A DNA stretch of 64,000 bases. Origin: Acinetobacter lwoffii. Its GTDB lineage: Bacteria > Pseudomonadota > Gammaproteobacteria > Pseudomonadales > Moraxellaceae. Positions 9,982 through 20,894 of this stretch are shown here, piece by piece (position 1 is the first letter of the stretch; each line of letters starts with the position of its first letter). The stretch is taken from the NCBI RefSeq assembly GCF_024129735.1, contig NZ_JAMXXK010000006.1:21188-85187 (forward strand), read 5' to 3'. The translations under genes and the position numbers were made by a program. The notes below the pieces were generated by a model that had not been told where the DNA came from, did no database searches, and saw only the letters and a list, made by a program, of their open reading frames with translations.

Positions 9982-10845
9982 TTATAAATAGTGACCTTGT
10001 AGCTCAGTTGTATGTGGAATCCGCTCAATGTCCCATTGTACTACCGCCTGTTGCAGCATCCGATCGGGAGTGTCCAAATCAACTTCAGCCTGATGCAAAG
10101 CCTGAAGTGCCTGTTTTAATAATTGTGGCGCCTGACTTAAATCCAGTCCTTGGGCCAGATTCTGTTTTGAAAGTTTTTGCCCCTGATCATTCATTGCCAG
10201 CGGTAGATGCATATAGCTTAGACGCGGATAACCGAGTAACTGCCCCAGATAGATTTGCCGTTCGGTATTATCTAAAAGATCAGCTCCACGTACCACGTGG
10301 GTCATCCCTTGCAGATAATCATCGACCACTACAGCCAGTTGGTAATTGATAATGCCATCACGACGTTTTAAGACAAAATCACCCAGATCTTTTTTTAGTT
10401 CTGAACAGTGCCGACCTTGTAGCCGGTCTTCAAAACAGATTTCAACATCTTCAACTTTTAGGCGAATGGCTTGATGCTCAAAAGCCAGACTCAAGTCGCG
10501 GCAGGTATCCTGATAGATATGGTTGGAACCTAGCATTTTACGGGTGCATTGGCAGGCATAAACCAGACCTTGCTGACGTAATTGCTGAATGACGTCTTCG
10601 TAAATATCTAAACGGTCTTTCTGGAAAATGATTTCGGCATCAGGTTCAAGCTGAAAGGCTTCCATGGCACGCAGGATATGCTCTTCGCTGCCGCGATAAA
10701 TGCGGGGAATATCGGTATCTTCAATCCGGACCAGCCATGTGCCTTGATTGGCTTTGGCATCGCAGTAACTGGCAACTGCGGTAATGAGGGAGCCAAAATG
10801 CAAAGGGCCGGTTGGCGATGGCGCGAACCGGCCCACATAAGCCAT
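9982..10845 (-). CDS. gluQ: Glutamyl-Q tRNA(Asp) synthetase
   Basis: GluQ-RS activates glutamate and attaches it to queuosine-34 of tRNA(Asp). It resembles the catalytic half of glutamyl-tRNA synthetase without an anticodon-binding domain (287 aa here). The HIGH-type motif is PTGPLHFGSL, the zinc site is in YACQCTRKMLG with a later Cys, and KLSKQ replaces KMSKS. The start MAYVGRFAPSPTG at 10845 is chosen; the frame is open for 19 more codons, but those read through a palindromic repeat giving NPPLTPPLKKEG, a peptide signature of a dispersed repeat and not part of the enzyme. dksA lies upstream on the same strand, the classic dksA-gluQ pair. Confidence 0.93.
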   Translation of the reverse strand: MAYVGRFAPSPTGPLHFGSLITAVASYCDAKANQGTWLVRIEDTDIPRIYRGSEEHILRAMEAFQLEPDAEIIFQKDRLDIYEDVIQQLRQQGLVYACQCTRKMLGSNHIYQDTCRDLSLAFEHQAIRLKVEDVEICFEDRLQGRHCSELKKDLGDFVLKRRDGIINYQLAVVVDDYLQGMTHVVRGADLLDNTERQIYLGQLLGYPRLSYMHLPLAMNDQGQKLSKQNLAQGLDLSQAPQLLKQALQALHQAEVDLDTPDRMLQQAVVQWDIERIPHTTELQGHYL

Positions 10846-10854
10846 CCTGTTGTC

Positions 10855-10877
10855 CCCCTCCTTTTTTAAAGGAGGGG
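10855..10877 (-). repeat. Palindromic repeat between dksA and gluQ
   Basis: Arms CCCCTCCTTT (10855-10864) and AAAGGAGGGG (10868-10877) form a 10-bp stem with a 3-nt loop, ending 9 bp before the gluQ ATG. On the gluQ mRNA the 3' arm includes GGAGGGG, which is also the best Shine-Dalgarno sequence. No U-tract follows, so it is better read as a structure masking the ribosome site, or as a dispersed repeat that landed there, than as a simple terminator. Confidence 0.7.
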
Positions 10878-10904
10878 TTAGGGGAGGATTATTTACAGAC
10901 ATAC

Positions 10905-11432
10905 TTAACCGTTATTTTGCTTCTCTTTGATCTCTGCAAGGGTTTTGCAGTCAATACATAAAGTAGCCGTTGGACGTGCTTCTAAACGACGCAAGCCAAT
11001 CTCGATACCACAAGTTTCACAGAAACCATAGTCATCATTCTGGATTGCTTCGATCGACTGTTCGATTTTACGAATCAGTTTACGTTCACGGTCACGGGTA
11101 CGTAACTCAATCGCAAACTCTTCTTCCTGAGTCGCACGGTCATTCACATCTGGAAGAGCAGTATTTTCGTCTTGCATCGTATTCAGGGTACGATCCACTT
11201 CTGACATCAACTCAGCTTTCCAAGCCAGCAAGATTTGGCGGAAATGCTGAAGCTGACCTTCAGACATGTATTCTTCATTTTTTTTAGGTTGATAAGGTTC
11301 AATACCAAATAAGCTAGCAGTAGAACCACCGTCAGTCGTTTTAGGCTTAGATTTGCGTACGCGCTTTGCAGCTTTCTCTTCTACAACATCAGTTTGATTG
11401 TCTAAGACTTGATTTTGGTTGTCATTCGCCAT
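10905..11432 (-). CDS. dksA: RNA polymerase-binding transcription factor DksA
   Basis: DksA enters the RNA polymerase secondary channel and with ppGpp retunes rRNA and amino-acid promoters. The 175-aa protein has the coiled-coil tip DVNDRATQEEE carrying the functional acidic residues, and the C-terminal zinc finger CETCG...CIDC. The N-terminus is about 24 residues longer than in E. coli and rich in Lys/Arg (KRVRKSKPKT). An internal Met55 (MSEGQLQHF) is a possible but less likely start. gluQ follows after 59 bp. Confidence 0.95.
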   Translation of the reverse strand: MANDNQNQVLDNQTDVVEEKAAKRVRKSKPKTTDGGSTASLFGIEPYQPKKNEEYMSEGQLQHFRQILLAWKAELMSEVDRTLNTMQDENTALPDVNDRATQEEEFAIELRTRDRERKLIRKIEQSIEAIQNDDYGFCETCGIEIGLRRLEARPTATLCIDCKTLAEIKEKQNNG

Positions 11433-11642
11433 TTAGGGCATTCCTCATCTATGCGTATGATTGCTACGCAAAAAATATGGTGATATGCAGTTTTTTATCC
11501 ACCCTGTAGAAAGATTATCCTCCTATGGGGGCCGTCATCATATAGACTTTTTATGCTTATTGATAGTCTTTGATGTCTGGACTATGCATATCACATTTCC
11601 TTTGGTTGCAATAAAGTAATGCAAAAAAAACAAATTGAAAAG

Positions 11643-12455
11643 TTAATAACCTGAAATTTCGGTATTAATATTTTGCTGGCTCAATGCCACCCGTTCAATA
11701 TAGGTATCAAACTCACCATTTTGTTGCAAATGTAATACACGATAACCTGGTGCCGCCTGATCTAGCGCGAAATCTTCACTTTTAGGTTTAAACTGCACAC
11801 TGGTCGATGGCGTGGATAAAAAGTAGATGCCATGCCATTCGTTGCAGGAATCCTGATGCACATGACCAAACAGAACCAGCTTGATATTATGATGCCGAGC
11901 CAGTACATCTTTTAAATCTTCAGCATTTTTCAGCCGGTGCTGATCAATCCAGTACGATTTCATCGCAAAAGGATGATGATGGCAAGCGACAATGACATGC
12001 TGATGCTTAAATTCAAGCAATAATTGGTCCAATTGATCGAGTTGAGCTTGTTCCACCCAGCCATCGATCTTGCCTTGAACGGCACTATTTAACAGGATCA
12101 TGGTCCAGGTGCCAAAATGAATGGCATGTACCTGATTCGCATGCTGGTGAAAAGGGAACACCCGAGAATCGTCATGGTTACCTGGAATCTGATAATACGG
12201 CACGTTTAAAGACTGGACAAATGCTAAATAGCGTTGATAAGTCTGCTCGACCGGCACCTGTGCCAGATCACCGGTATGAATCAGTGCATCCATTTGGGGA
12301 AAGCGCTGTTGGATCTGCTGCATCACCTCGTGAAAACTCTGCTCGGGATTCATCCGGGCAAATTCCAGCTCTTCCCGATCCATCAAATGGGTATCAGAAA
12401 TCTGGATAATGGTCCAATCTGGCTGTGTGTTTATGCTTGACTGCTGAAAACTCAT
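11643..12455 (-). CDS. cpdA: 3',5'-cyclic-AMP phosphodiesterase
   Basis: A calcineurin-like metallophosphoesterase of the CpdA type that hydrolyses cAMP. Metal-binding motifs appear in order: ISDTHL, GDLAQ, GNHDD, CHHHPF and FGHVHQD. The start at 12455 (MSFQQSSINTQ, 270 aa) is chosen because its ATG overlaps the nudF stop as ATGA and is preceded by AAGGGGAAAG. The nudF-cpdA pairing (yqiB region in E. coli) is conserved in gammaproteobacteria. Through cAMP it should affect Vfr/CRP-type control, but no such regulator is in the window. Confidence 0.92.
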   Translation of the reverse strand: MSFQQSSINTQPDWTIIQISDTHLMDREELEFARMNPEQSFHEVMQQIQQRFPQMDALIHTGDLAQVPVEQTYQRYLAFVQSLNVPYYQIPGNHDDSRVFPFHQHANQVHAIHFGTWTMILLNSAVQGKIDGWVEQAQLDQLDQLLLEFKHQHVIVACHHHPFAMKSYWIDQHRLKNAEDLKDVLARHHNIKLVLFGHVHQDSCNEWHGIYFLSTPSTSVQFKPKSEDFALDQAAPGYRVLHLQQNGEFDTYIERVALSQQNINTEISGY

Positions 12456-13087
12456 GTCTTTCCCCTTAGACATATTCCTGCAGTATGAATATGTTGTTGC
12501 AACCATTGCAAGGCCATAATGACAGGTGCATTTCTTAAGCGACCATTCGTGAGCAAGGACGGAATATCAGCATAATCCAGAATATGCAGCTGGATATTTT
12601 CACCTTCATCCGGCATGCCAAAAATACCGCCCTGTTCAGGCAATTCGGTCTGCGCCACATATAAATGAAATAATTCGGAACATGCCCCGGCGGACGGATA
12701 GAAGCTGAAAATGTGCTGCAGCTCATCTAGGGTACAGCCTGATTCTTCGAGTGCTTCGCGACGGATGCATGTTTCAGGCGCTTCATCGCCATCCAGAACG
12801 CCAGCAATCACTTCGAGTTGCCAAGGAGAATCGATATCATCCAGTCCACCAATCCGGAACTGTTCAATCAGGCCGAATTTCTGCTGTTGATGGTTGTACA
12901 TCAGCACACCCGCTGCTTCTGGCCGGTGAATCAGCTCACGTTGCAAAACAGGGGTTGAGCTTTCCTGATTAAATAAACGGTGTTTCAGGCTGACTTGTTC
13001 TACCTGAATAAATCCCCGGTACAAGAACTCACGTGCCTCTACGCTAAAGTCTTTTTTATTATAAGAGGCCTGTTTAATAATATTCAT
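12452..13087 (-). CDS. nudF: ADP-ribose pyrophosphatase (Nudix)
   Basis: This Nudix hydrolase cleaves ADP-ribose to AMP and ribose-5-phosphate. The Nudix box is GVLDGDEAPE...REALEESG, and the leading part EFLYRGFIQVEQ...KHRLFNQ matches the NudF N-domain. The start at 13087 (MNIIKQASYNKKDF, 211 aa) agrees with the family length; an in-frame ATG 33 bp upstream lies inside a stable stem-loop (13091-13130) and lacks a spaced ribosome site. The stop overlaps cpdA by ATGA, so the two are coupled. thiC lies upstream on the same strand. Confidence 0.9.
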   Translation of the reverse strand: MNIIKQASYNKKDFSVEAREFLYRGFIQVEQVSLKHRLFNQESSTPVLQRELIHRPEAAGVLMYNHQQQKFGLIEQFRIGGLDDIDSPWQLEVIAGVLDGDEAPETCIRREALEESGCTLDELQHIFSFYPSAGACSELFHLYVAQTELPEQGGIFGMPDEGENIQLHILDYADIPSLLTNGRLRNAPVIMALQWLQQHIHTAGICLRGKT

Positions 13088-13090
13088 ATG

Positions 13091-13138
13091 CTCAGATAGA
13101 ATGAATTGATTTATTTTCATCCTATCTGAGTTTTTTTT
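13091..13138. other. Stem-loop in the nudF leader
   Basis: CTCAGATAG (13091-13099) pairs with CTATCTGAG (13122-13130); ATGAA/TTCAT extends the stem after one mismatch. On the plus strand eight T follow, giving a textbook terminator shape but with no plus-strand gene to end. On the minus strand the stem ends 3 nt before the chosen nudF ATG, so it forms the 5' leader just before translation starts. Confidence 0.65.
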
Positions 13139-13163
13139 GAAGACAACTGTTTTTTTTACAGTT

Positions 13164-15089
<1,926 letters not shown>

Positions 15090-15157
15090 TCAAGCACGAC
15101 CAAAAACGTAGGCAGATTTATCCTGAACAGATAAAGCAAGGGCTGGGTTTTTAGCTG

Positions 15158-15275
15158 GCTTGATTCCTACGCAGGTATTAACCTGATCAGGTTCAACGGT
15201 ACTCATGCTCAATTCCTGATAATGATAAAAGGAATCACATGATCTCAGCGAGGCATTACTCGCGCTCCGTCAAGC
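15158..15275 (-). promoter_or_regulatory. TPP riboswitch (THI element) upstream of thiC
   Basis: On the minus strand the conserved core is visible in order: a GAGCGCGAG...CTCGCTGAGATC arm with the CTGAGA T-loop motif, an extra hairpin, then ACCTGATCAGGTTAATACC and GCGTAGGAA. The P1 closing helix is GCTTGA (5') with TCAAGC (3'). The element ends about 98 bp before the thiC ATG. Binding of TPP in such elements reduces thiC expression. Confidence 0.93.
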
Positions 15276-15313
15276 GAGGCTAAAGCTTAGCTCAGTTTAG
15301 GCAGAATAAACAG

Positions 15314-15352
15314 GTCTAAATCGCTCAACTTTAAGCGAGGATTGATTTAGAC
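15314..15352 (-). terminator. Stem-loop downstream of the lipoprotein gene
   Basis: GTCTAAATC pairs with GATTTAGAC, with a nested TCGCT/AGCGA stem. It lies 36 bp past the lipoprotein stop on the minus strand. The downstream sequence has few T residues, so it is a plausible but not strong terminator separating the lipoprotein gene from thiC. Confidence 0.45.
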
Positions 15353-15387
15353 ATGGTCCTACTGATTGAAGGTGAAACTGATCCCAA

Positions 15388-16425
15388 CTAGATACAGATG
15401 GCATCGGTAAAGCAGTCCTTATCGTATTTTTGTGAGGGCGGACTGATCTGGGCATAGTACAGAATCTGTTCTGCTTCCGAACGGTTTCTATAATCGGCAG
15501 GCAAGGTTTGCTGGCGCTGTTCCGGAGTCATGTCCAGAAATTCCAGAAACAGGCGTGCCTGTGTGGACAGCGTTGATTTCTGGCCACTCGACAGCCCGAT
15601 AATGGTTTCCAGATGACTGGTATCGACCGCATAACGATCACGATAATCTTCAGACACCGGTGATTGCTCGGTACCTCTAAACAGAAAATAGGTATATTGC
15701 TTCAGCAGATATTCGGCATCGCGGTTATAACTGCTATTCGGATAAGTCTTGAGATAGTCTTCCCAAAGCAGGCTGCGGGCTGCAATATCAGCGGCTTCAA
15801 TCTGCAGGCGTTTTTCCACCAGCACCGGTTCCATATTCTGTTCCGCCAGATTTTCAATAAAGGCTTTTTCAGCGGCCGGTAAATAAGGGGCAAAAATACG
15901 CGCCAGATATTCCGGACTGCGGCGATAATGTAAAGTGCCATCCCCCAGATCCAGCAGTTCTACATAAGCCTGCCCCTTGTGTTTTAACAGATACTGGTCA
16001 CGTGAGGTGAGCTGTTGAAAATGCGCATGCTGAATGGTCGGATGCTGGGCCATTTCCAGTGCATACTGCTCAAAGGCGCGTTGCTGGAACTCGGTGCGAT
16101 CCACCTTTAAAAAGCGCTGATACATTTCGGTAGAGCGCTGCATCAGGTGCTTCTGCTCCGCCAAGTCCATCAACGGCAGGCATACTTTAAGATCCTGATT
16201 AATCTGCTCCAGCGCAAACGTCGTGCGCTGGTCATTAATCTGGGACATATTTTTTTCAATATTCTGGCACATGAGGCTAAAGTCATTGACTGGACTTTGC
16301 GTTTGCTTTGCCTCAGTCTGTTCGACCTGGATCTGTGGATCTGAAGGCTGTTGGCAGCCCCCAAGAAGCAGCACGCTACCAGCAATCAAACAGGCTTTGA
16401 ATATCGACGGGAATGGCATTAACAC
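15388..16425 (-). CDS. Uncharacterised lipoprotein
   Basis: A 345-aa protein with a signal peptide and lipobox LLGGC (Cys24), so it is probably an outer-membrane or periplasmic lipoprotein. The rest is helical and rich in Gln, Glu and Leu (for example EQKHLMQRSTEMYQRFLKV), with no catalytic motif that I recognise and a C-terminal Cys pair (CFTDAICI). It is monocistronic by spacing and divergent from the TolC-type gene, from which it is separated by about 285 bp. Function is unknown. Confidence 0.8.
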   Translation of the reverse strand: MLMPFPSIFKACLIAGSVLLLGGCQQPSDPQIQVEQTEAKQTQSPVNDFSLMCQNIEKNMSQINDQRTTFALEQINQDLKVCLPLMDLAEQKHLMQRSTEMYQRFLKVDRTEFQQRAFEQYALEMAQHPTIQHAHFQQLTSRDQYLLKHKGQAYVELLDLGDGTLHYRRSPEYLARIFAPYLPAAEKAFIENLAEQNMEPVLVEKRLQIEAADIAARSLLWEDYLKTYPNSSYNRDAEYLLKQYTYFLFRGTEQSPVSEDYRDRYAVDTSHLETIIGLSSGQKSTLSTQARLFLEFLDMTPEQRQQTLPADYRNRSEAEQILYYAQISPPSQKYDKDCFTDAICI

Positions 16426-16710
16426 TATGCTTCAGGACTCTGTATATAGGTGAATTCAGAAAATAACGGCCTTACTGGGAGGTATATTGTATAGATCAAA
16501 TTAAAATACTATGTTTAGTATTGTGAATTGCTTTGTTACATTGCAGACAGAGATCTTGAAAATTGAATTAATCGTGAATAAAACGCGATAGTTATATTAA
16601 AAAGTTAATAAAAATCATACGTAAAAATTCAAGAGATCTCTTTAGTATGGCTTAGCTTAAAGCGCCAGCATTTTTTGATCTGAATGGATGTTAGGGATGA
16701 ACACTATAAA

Positions 16711-18069
16711 ATGAAACTAAAACTCAGTGTCATGGCGGGGATATTGGCAAGTAGTCCGGCAGTTTTTGCACTGGATTTGCAAGAAGCCTATGCGCGCGCC
16801 CAGCAAAATGACCCGAACTGGCAGGCGAATGTGTTGCAGTATCAGGCCGATCAGCTCAATCTGGGGATTGCCAGCGGCAATTTGCTGCCGACCGTGTCCC
16901 TTTCAGGCAATGTCACCCGTAAAAACCAGTCCGTCAATAACTCGCAGTCTGCAGGTTTGCCACCTGGGTTTGGTGAGTTGCAAAGTTCCAGTACCACCAG
17001 CCGGCAGGTGGCTTTAACCGCCCGCCAGCCTTTATTTCGCTGGGATGCCTGGCAAGGTTATAAGCAGGTCAAGACCTCGGTCGAACTCAGTGAAGTCAAT
17101 CTGCGTCTGCAAAAACAGCAGCATATTTTACAGGTGGCGGAAGCCTATTTTAATGTCTTGCGTCAGCAGTCCTTGACTACGGCTTATTTACAGGAAGAGC
17201 AGGCACTGTCTGAGCAGTTACGGATGATGAATGCCAAACTGAAAGAAGGTCTGATAGCGCGCAGTGAGGTCAGTGAAGCCAATGCCCAGTATCAAAGTGC
17301 CCAAGCCAACCGGATTTCGACTCAAGTTCAGTTGGTACTGGCCCAAGAACAACTGGCACAGTTAATCGGCCCTTATCAGGAAAATCTGGCCGTATTACGC
17401 AACGATTTCCAGTTTCAGAAACCGGTTCCAAGTGCTATGCAGTCCTGGACCGAATTGGCACAAAACCAGAATCTGAATATTCTGCAAGCGCGTCTGCAAA
17501 AGCGCTATTCTGAAGATGCCAAACGGGTCGAACAGGCTGCACTCTATCCGCAGGTCGAAGCGGTCGGAACTTATGGCTATTTAAAACAAAGTCCGGCCAC
17601 GAGCCTGTCCAGCAATGGAGCTTTTGACCAGATTGGGGTGGAAGTGAACTGGAATGTATTTAGTGGTGGACGCACGCAAAAAAGTATCCGTCAGGCCGGC
17701 GTTAATGTGCAAAAAAGTGAAGCGCAACTGGATGCAGCCATCCGTAAAGCCAATACCGATGTGAAACAGTCATTTATGCAGGTAGAAACCGATCAGGCCA
17801 AACTGAATGCACGTAAAGCCGCGATGGACTCTTCGGAAATTGTCTCACAAGCGTCCAGAGCCCAATATCAGGAAGGCTTAAAAACCATGGTCGATGTGTT
17901 GCTGGCACAGCGTAATGCCTTTTCCGCCAAGACCGATTATTTAAATGCCAAATATGATTATCTTCTACATGTGCTGCAATTGCAGGCTTCGGTTGGGCAG
18001 TTAACCGAAAAGGAACTGGCAGAGCTGAATGCCTGGCTGATTGAATATGATTCGCCTCAGCCTCTATGA
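16711..18069 (+). CDS. TolC-family outer-membrane efflux/secretion channel
   Basis: An outer-membrane alpha-barrel channel of the TolC family that would dock with an inner-membrane pump or type I exporter. The start at 16711 gives MKLKLSVMAGILASS and a signal peptide ending VFA-LDL; a start 27 bp upstream would put charged residues in front. Two OEP repeats are visible, each with the coiled-coil pattern (LQKQQHILQVAEAYFNVLRQ in the first, VDVLLAQRNAFSAKTDYL near the end). No adaptor or pump gene lies beside it, so it may serve several pumps, as E. coli TolC does. I do not assign a symbol with certainty. Confidence 0.9.
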   Translation: MKLKLSVMAGILASSPAVFALDLQEAYARAQQNDPNWQANVLQYQADQLNLGIASGNLLPTVSLSGNVTRKNQSVNNSQSAGLPPGFGELQSSSTTSRQVALTARQPLFRWDAWQGYKQVKTSVELSEVNLRLQKQQHILQVAEAYFNVLRQQSLTTAYLQEEQALSEQLRMMNAKLKEGLIARSEVSEANAQYQSAQANRISTQVQLVLAQEQLAQLIGPYQENLAVLRNDFQFQKPVPSAMQSWTELAQNQNLNILQARLQKRYSEDAKRVEQAALYPQVEAVGTYGYLKQSPATSLSSNGAFDQIGVEVNWNVFSGGRTQKSIRQAGVNVQKSEAQLDAAIRKANTDVKQSFMQVETDQAKLNARKAAMDSSEIVSQASRAQYQEGLKTMVDVLLAQRNAFSAKTDYLNAKYDYLLHVLQLQASVGQLTEKELAELNAWLIEYDSPQPL

Positions 18070-18160
18070 GGCTACTATTGTCATCAAACTTTCATCATAG
18101 ATATGCTTTAATATGATTTATTATTGATCATTGTCCTCTATCGTTCAGGAGTAGCTTTCC

Positions 18161-18880
18161 TTGTGTCCAAATAATCCTGTATTAAGTCATCACATTTCTT
18201 CGCAATTTAATGAAGAACTGCAGGACGTAAATACCAAATTCATGTCGATGGGCGGACTGGTAGAACAGCAGGTAGCTAATGCCATTCATGCCCTATTGGA
18301 CACAGATGTCTCAATGGCAGTAGATGTGCAGTTTCAAGATAATGTCGTCAATCAGATGGAACGAGATATTGATGAAGCGCTGACCCTGATTCTGGCGCGC
18401 CGTCATCCTGCCGCGATTGATTTACGTATGGTGCTTGCCATGTCCAAGGCCAATACCGATCTGGAACGGATCGGCGATGAAGCCTCGAAAATAGGCCGAA
18501 TTGCACAAAGCTTATGTGAAGAGGGCGGCTCACCGCGCGGTTATATGGAAACCCGGCATATTGGCAACCAGGTGCGGGTGATGATTCATGATGCACTGGA
18601 TGCTTTTGCGCGTCTGGATGTAGATCAAGCTTTGAAGGTCATGTTGGCAGATGCGGATATTGACCGTGAGTATCAATCAGCCACACGTACGCTTATGACT
18701 TATATGATTGAAGATCCGCGGCATATCAGTCGTGTCATCAATGTATTATGGGTGCTGCGTTCGCTAGAAAGAATTGGCGATCATGCCCGGAATATTTCGG
18801 AACAGGTGATCTATATGGTCAAAGGTTTTGATGTGCGTCATACCAGCGTTGAAGAAATTGAACAGAAAGTTCAGCGTTAA
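18161..18880 (+). CDS. phoU: Phosphate regulon regulator PhoU
   Basis: PhoU links the Pst phosphate transporter to PhoR/PhoB signalling and limits phosphate uptake. The 239-aa protein has two three-helix PhoU repeats with the metal-binding E/DxxxD patterns (LERIGDEASKIGRIAQ and LERIGDHARNISEQV). The start is TTG at 18161, preceded by AGGAG about 9 nt away; no in-frame ATG upstream fits. No pst genes are nearby, consistent with a stand-alone phoU in this genus. Confidence 0.93.
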   Translation: MCPNNPVLSHHISSQFNEELQDVNTKFMSMGGLVEQQVANAIHALLDTDVSMAVDVQFQDNVVNQMERDIDEALTLILARRHPAAIDLRMVLAMSKANTDLERIGDEASKIGRIAQSLCEEGGSPRGYMETRHIGNQVRVMIHDALDAFARLDVDQALKVMLADADIDREYQSATRTLMTYMIEDPRHISRVINVLWVLRSLERIGDHARNISEQVIYMVKGFDVRHTSVEEIEQKVQR

Positions 18881-18897
18881 ACGTTCCAGACTTAAAT

Positions 18898-18925
18898 AAA
18901 AAAACCTCCAGCTCGGAGGTTTTTT
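18898..18925. terminator. Bidirectional terminator between phoU and the ABC exporter gene
   Basis: AAAACCTCC, loop AGCTC, GGAGGTTTTTT: a GC-rich stem with A and T runs on both sides, ending the plus-strand phoU and the minus-strand ABC gene. Confidence 0.9.
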
Positions 18926-18940
18926 ATTGGGATAGAAAAG

Positions 18941-20743
18941 CTAACTATGAGTTTCTTCCTCAGCATCATCTTCAAAAGTTTTGGCAATTTTTTCAATATT
19001 CAGGCTTTTGGCCATCGCATCAAAGATTTCCTTATATACGCCTTGCTGATGATAAAGCTGATCGTGTTCACCATGTTCAGCAATCGTTCCTTCTTTCATC
19101 ACATAGGTATAATCCGCATCAATAATCTGCGACAGGCTATGCGAAATGATGATCACGGTACGGCCTTGCTTGATCTGGTCCAGACTTTGTTTGATCTGTT
19201 CCGTGGCAATTGCATCCAGACTCGCCGTCGGTTCATCCAGAAAAATGATCGGTGGATTTTTCAGGAACATCCGTGCCAAGGCAATCCGTTGCTGCTGGCC
19301 GCCAGACAGCATCAAGGCATCGCTGTCATAGCCATCCGGTAACTGTAAAATCTGCTCATGAATCGAGGCTTTTTCTGCCGCCTCAATTACATCTTCCATT
19401 GAGGCAGTAGTTTTGCCGTAACGGATATTGTCAAAGATGGTGCCCTGAAAAATATGGTTTTTTTGTAAGACCAGACCAATATGATCGCGTAGATATTGGG
19501 TGTCATAATCTTTCAGGTCAATGCCATCCAGTTTGATCTGGCCTTGCTGTGGTTCATAAAATTTATCCAGCAAACTGATCAGGGTGGATTTTCCGGCACC
19601 CGATAAGCCCACCAAGGCGGTAATTTTATTGGGACGAATTTCCATATCAATATCTTTCAGGGCATGGTGGCCGTTTGGATAATAAAAATTCACGCCACTC
19701 AGTTCAAATTTTCCTTGGACAATCGGTTTCTGCTGACCGCTTTGTTCAATTTCATCATCTGCTTCCAGAATCTTGAAAAAGCTTTCTGAATAGATCATGG
19801 CGTCATTTACTTCATCATAAATCCGGTGCAGGGATCGGATTGGGGCAGAGACATTATTAAACAGCAACACATGAAACATGATCATGCCAATACTCATCTG
19901 GCCATCCAGCACAAAGTAGGAGGTTAGAATAATGATGAGTACAATCCCGATCTGTTCCAGAAAAGTTTTCAGGCCATCAAACAGGAAACTGGTCTGGCGG
20001 GTTTTCATCTGATTGTTGGTCAATTCACGCTGTAATCCCAACTGCTTTTCCGATTCAATCGACTCGCGGTTAAAGGATTTGATCACAGTAATCGAGTTGA
20101 TGATGCTGAGAATGCCCTGACTCTTTTTCTCCCGACCATCGCGAAGACTGCGGCGCCAGCCCCCCAGCTTTTGCGCCTGTTTATAGGTCAACCAGAAATA
20201 GATCGGGACAATGGCAGTTGCAACCAGACCGACATAGACATTGGCATAGTACATCAACCCCAAAGCCACAATAGCACTGGTAAATAACGGTAAAATATCA
20301 ATGAAAAAGATCTGTACCAGACGGGTCAGTGAGCCAATACCACGGTCAATCCGGGTCTGTAATTTACCGGCCTGATTATTTTCCTGATTAAAAAATTCCA
20401 GACGATATTTTAAAAACTTTTCAATAATCCCTTGGGCCAGATCCTGAGAGACAAAAATTCGCAGTTTCTCTCCATAGAACTTCTGCCCGAACTGGACAAA
20501 GGCATTAATAATTTCTTTGCCGAGCAAAATTGCCGAAATAGTAATCAGAATATGCCAGCCTTGCTCCAGTCCTTGACCGGCTTCGAGTAGCGAATTGATG
20601 CTGTCGACCGCATATTGCAAGGTAATGGCATTGACCTGTGCGGTGAATGAACCGATCAGGGTCAGAATCAGCGTGGCAATCACCAGCAACCGATAAGGCT
20701 GAACAAAGGGACGAAGTTTCTGAAACAGCTGCCATAAGTTCAT
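18941..20743 (-). CDS. ABC exporter, fused permease and ATPase
   Basis: A 600-aa half-transporter of the MsbA/type IV ABC exporter class. Six membrane segments occupy about residues 15-320, then a nucleotide-binding domain with Walker A GLSGAGKST, Q-loop LVLQKNHIFQ, signature LSGGQQQRIALA, Walker B IIFLDEPTASLD and H-loop IIISHSL. It should act as a homodimer in the inner membrane. The substrate cannot be told from sequence; it is not clearly MsbA, as lpxK is not next to it. The C-terminal tail is acidic (FEDDAEEETHS). Confidence 0.92.
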   Translation of the reverse strand: MNLWQLFQKLRPFVQPYRLLVIATLILTLIGSFTAQVNAITLQYAVDSINSLLEAGQGLEQGWHILITISAILLGKEIINAFVQFGQKFYGEKLRIFVSQDLAQGIIEKFLKYRLEFFNQENNQAGKLQTRIDRGIGSLTRLVQIFFIDILPLFTSAIVALGLMYYANVYVGLVATAIVPIYFWLTYKQAQKLGGWRRSLRDGREKKSQGILSIINSITVIKSFNRESIESEKQLGLQRELTNNQMKTRQTSFLFDGLKTFLEQIGIVLIIILTSYFVLDGQMSIGMIMFHVLLFNNVSAPIRSLHRIYDEVNDAMIYSESFFKILEADDEIEQSGQQKPIVQGKFELSGVNFYYPNGHHALKDIDMEIRPNKITALVGLSGAGKSTLISLLDKFYEPQQGQIKLDGIDLKDYDTQYLRDHIGLVLQKNHIFQGTIFDNIRYGKTTASMEDVIEAAEKASIHEQILQLPDGYDSDALMLSGGQQQRIALARMFLKNPPIIFLDEPTASLDAIATEQIKQSLDQIKQGRTVIIISHSLSQIIDADYTYVMKEGTIAEHGEHDQLYHQQGVYKEIFDAMAKSLNIEKIAKTFEDDAEEETHS

Positions 20744-20894
20744 AAAAGGATTATTTTTATTGTGAAAGTTGAATTCAGTCTAGGCAGGAATCATGCCAGC
20801 CACAAGCATAAATGTTGTAGTCATTTGTGAAGAGCAGTTGTAATCCTTTAGGTCGAATGTCAGTATTTTCATGTGGATACTGGATCTGATTGAT

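Noticed and set aside
10846..10902. N-terminal extension of GluQ (NPPLTPPLKKEG)
   Set aside because: It is encoded by the palindromic repeat; the enzyme family starts at AYVGRFAPSPTG.
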